Shown: piece after piece, positions 63,127 to 64,000 of the stretch
Layout of the letters: the number at the start of each line of letters is the position of its first letter
How positions within the stretch are numbered: the stretch's first letter is position 1
Assembly: GCA_049700455.1 (NCBI GenBank)
Contig: JBNAVJ010000003.1
Location: 1 to 64,000, forward strand
Length of the DNA stretch: 64,000 nucleotides
Source: JBNAVJ01 sp049700455
GTDB taxonomy: Bacteria > Bacteroidota > Ignavibacteria > Tepidaquicellales > Tepidaquicellaceae
Direction: 5' to 3'
The notes under the pieces: generated by a model
Database searches by the model: none
What the model was told of the DNA's origin: nothing
What the model saw: only the letters and a program-made list of their open reading frames with translations
Position numbers and translations under genes: made by a program

Positions 63127-64000
63127 TTAGTTCAAACAAGATTCAATATCCCTTATATTAACTATTACTCCGTTGTCAGCAAAATGTGTAATAAGCTTTC
63201 TATAATGAGTGTCTTGTTCTAAAATTTTGACATCGCCAACAAGAACAAGATAGTCCTGTGCCCTGGAGAGTGCAACATTGAGTTTTCTTTCTACTTCCAT
63301 TGAATCATTATATATGGATTGTACCATCTTAACCTGAGATGAGTTCTTAAAGGCAAAGCTTATTATAATTATTCTCCTTTCTGAGCCTTGAAATCTTTCA
63401 ACTGTATCGATAGTGATGTGAGAAATTTCAGGGAGTATAAAGTTTTTAATGGCAGAAATTTGAGCCCGAAATGGTGTTATAATTCCTATATCTTTTATAG
63501 GATTACACCCTTCGTTTTCTGAGTGTCGAAGGAATTGATAAAGTTTTTTAGCAACCGCAGATACCACACGGGCTTCTTTTGTGTTAACCTTGTTTTTATA
63601 AGTTTCCGCTGGTACTGAAATTAAGACAAGTCTATTTCTTCTGAGAATTCTGTCAAGAGTATCTCCTGACGTAAACTCCTGTAAGGGAGCCTGCTGTTTT
63701 TCTAAAACATTTTTAAGTATTGAATTATAATAATGTTGATTGATGAAACGTGCAATATCTTTATGCATTCTGAAGTGTTCTACAAGTGAGCCGTAGCAAT
63801 GAGTCCAACCTTTGGAAATGGCATTTTTCAGTAAGCGGACAAAAATTGATTCTCCATAGTCAAATAGCCCAATATCCTGAAGTAACTTTTCGTTGCACTG
63901 TGTTTCCTGTTTACTTTGTACAATAACAGGTGGAAGTTGTTTTTCATCTCCAATTAATATGAAACGATCTACTCCTACCAGTAGACTGCTAAGATGCGGG
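63127..64000 (-). CDS. Superfamily 1 DNA/RNA helicase (DNA2/NAM7-like), 3' part
   Basis: The frame is open from the window edge to the stop at 63127 and encodes the last 290 or so residues of a larger protein. Visible motifs are III (LIGDEKQLPPVI), IV (EHFRMHKDIARFIN), V (TIDTVERFQGSERRIIIIS) and VI (VERKLNVALSRAQDYLVLVG). These are the C-terminal RecA-like domain of UPF1/DNA2-type SF1 helicases. The Met of the RMHKD motif (63768) is internal, not a start. The N-terminal ATP-binding domain must lie to the right of the window. Its cellular role cannot be told from this part. Confidence 0.9.
   Translation of the reverse strand, partial: PHLSSLLVGVDRFILIGDEKQLPPVIVQSKQETQCNEKLLQDIGLFDYGESIFVRLLKNAISKGWTHCYGSLVEHFRMHKDIARFINQHYYNSILKNVLEKQQAPLQEFTSGDTLDRILRRNRLVLISVPAETYKNKVNTKEARVVSAVAKKLYQFLRHSENEGCNPIKDIGIITPFRAQISAIKNFILPEISHITIDTVERFQGSERRIIIISFAFKNSSQVKMVQSIYNDSMEVERKLNVALSRAQDYLVLVGDVKILEQDTHYRKLITHFADNGVIVNIRDIESCLN

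Noticed and set aside
1..64000. tRNA, rRNA, riboswitch or insertion sequence
   Set aside because: None could be recognised by eye in the intergenic regions; short or divergent RNAs could be missed without a covariance search.

Overview
The window looks like a chromosomal segment of a low-GC, Gram-negative member of the Bacteroidota/Chlorobiota (FCB) group, most probably an Ignavibacteria-like organism. This is inferred from six secreted proteins with the C-terminal type A sorting domain of the type IX secretion system (T9SS; NYPNPFNP-type motif, final basic-hydrophobic tail), many lipoproteins, beta-propeller proteins built from Ycf48/BNR-like blades, and the AT-rich composition. No rRNA, tRNA, insertion sequence or replication origin was recognised.

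Layout. 1-261 is the trailer end of a type I-C-like CRISPR array that starts upstream of the window. 332-1861 is a T9SS cargo gene. 1891-7000 (minus) holds a cystathionine beta-synthase-like enzyme, a glycosyltransferase and a WbpG/HisF2/HisH2 set that fits acetamidino-sugar formation for a surface polysaccharide. 7317-14863 (plus) holds an NlpC/P60 lipoprotein, a secreted HExxH metallopeptidase and the run dprA / DUF3109 / rpoN / hslV / hslU / outer-membrane protein. 14920-25679 (minus) is a long metabolic run: acyl-CoA dehydrogenase, 3-hydroxyacyl-CoA dehydrogenase, thiolase, tpiA, gatB, an IMPDH/GMPR-family enzyme, sucC, a lipoprotein, pruA and a serine hydrolase. 25896-29673 (plus) holds a beta-propeller protein, a lipoprotein and rmuC. 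29827-31442 is an isolated phage terminase pair (TerS/TerL). 31439-33746 (minus) holds a metallophosphoesterase, a nitroreductase and a Sua5/YrdC protein. 34217-37769 is a redox operon (FMN reductase, LigB-type dioxygenase, NmrA-like SDR, DoxX, MarR) followed by a DUF488 gene. 38164-54124 is rich in T9SS cargo (five of the six) together with a class II amidotransferase-like/winged-helix fusion, a lipoprotein, a subtilase, pyrE and murI. 54620-64000 holds an Mkl/MlaF-like ATPase, mnmA, purA, a STAS protein, secF, secD, a lipoprotein with a duplicated domain, truA and the 3' part of an SF1 helicase gene.

Most noteworthy. (1) A YafJ-like class II glutamine amidotransferase whose N-terminal catalytic Cys is Ser, with other active-site changes and a C-terminal winged helix, behind a strong promoter: it looks like a regulator derived from an enzyme. 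(2) A secreted Cys-rich gene with strong promoter, Shine-Dalgarno and signal sequence, interrupted by one in-frame TAA. (3) An intact terminase pair with no other phage gene. (4) A lipoprotein with two copies of an HExxE domain, one of which has lost its histidines. (5) Several E. coli-like TTGACA-N17-TATAAT promoters rather than the Bacteroides type, two of them so close to the start codon that leaderless mRNAs are predicted. All functional calls come from reading the sequence and remembered family features; no database search was run.
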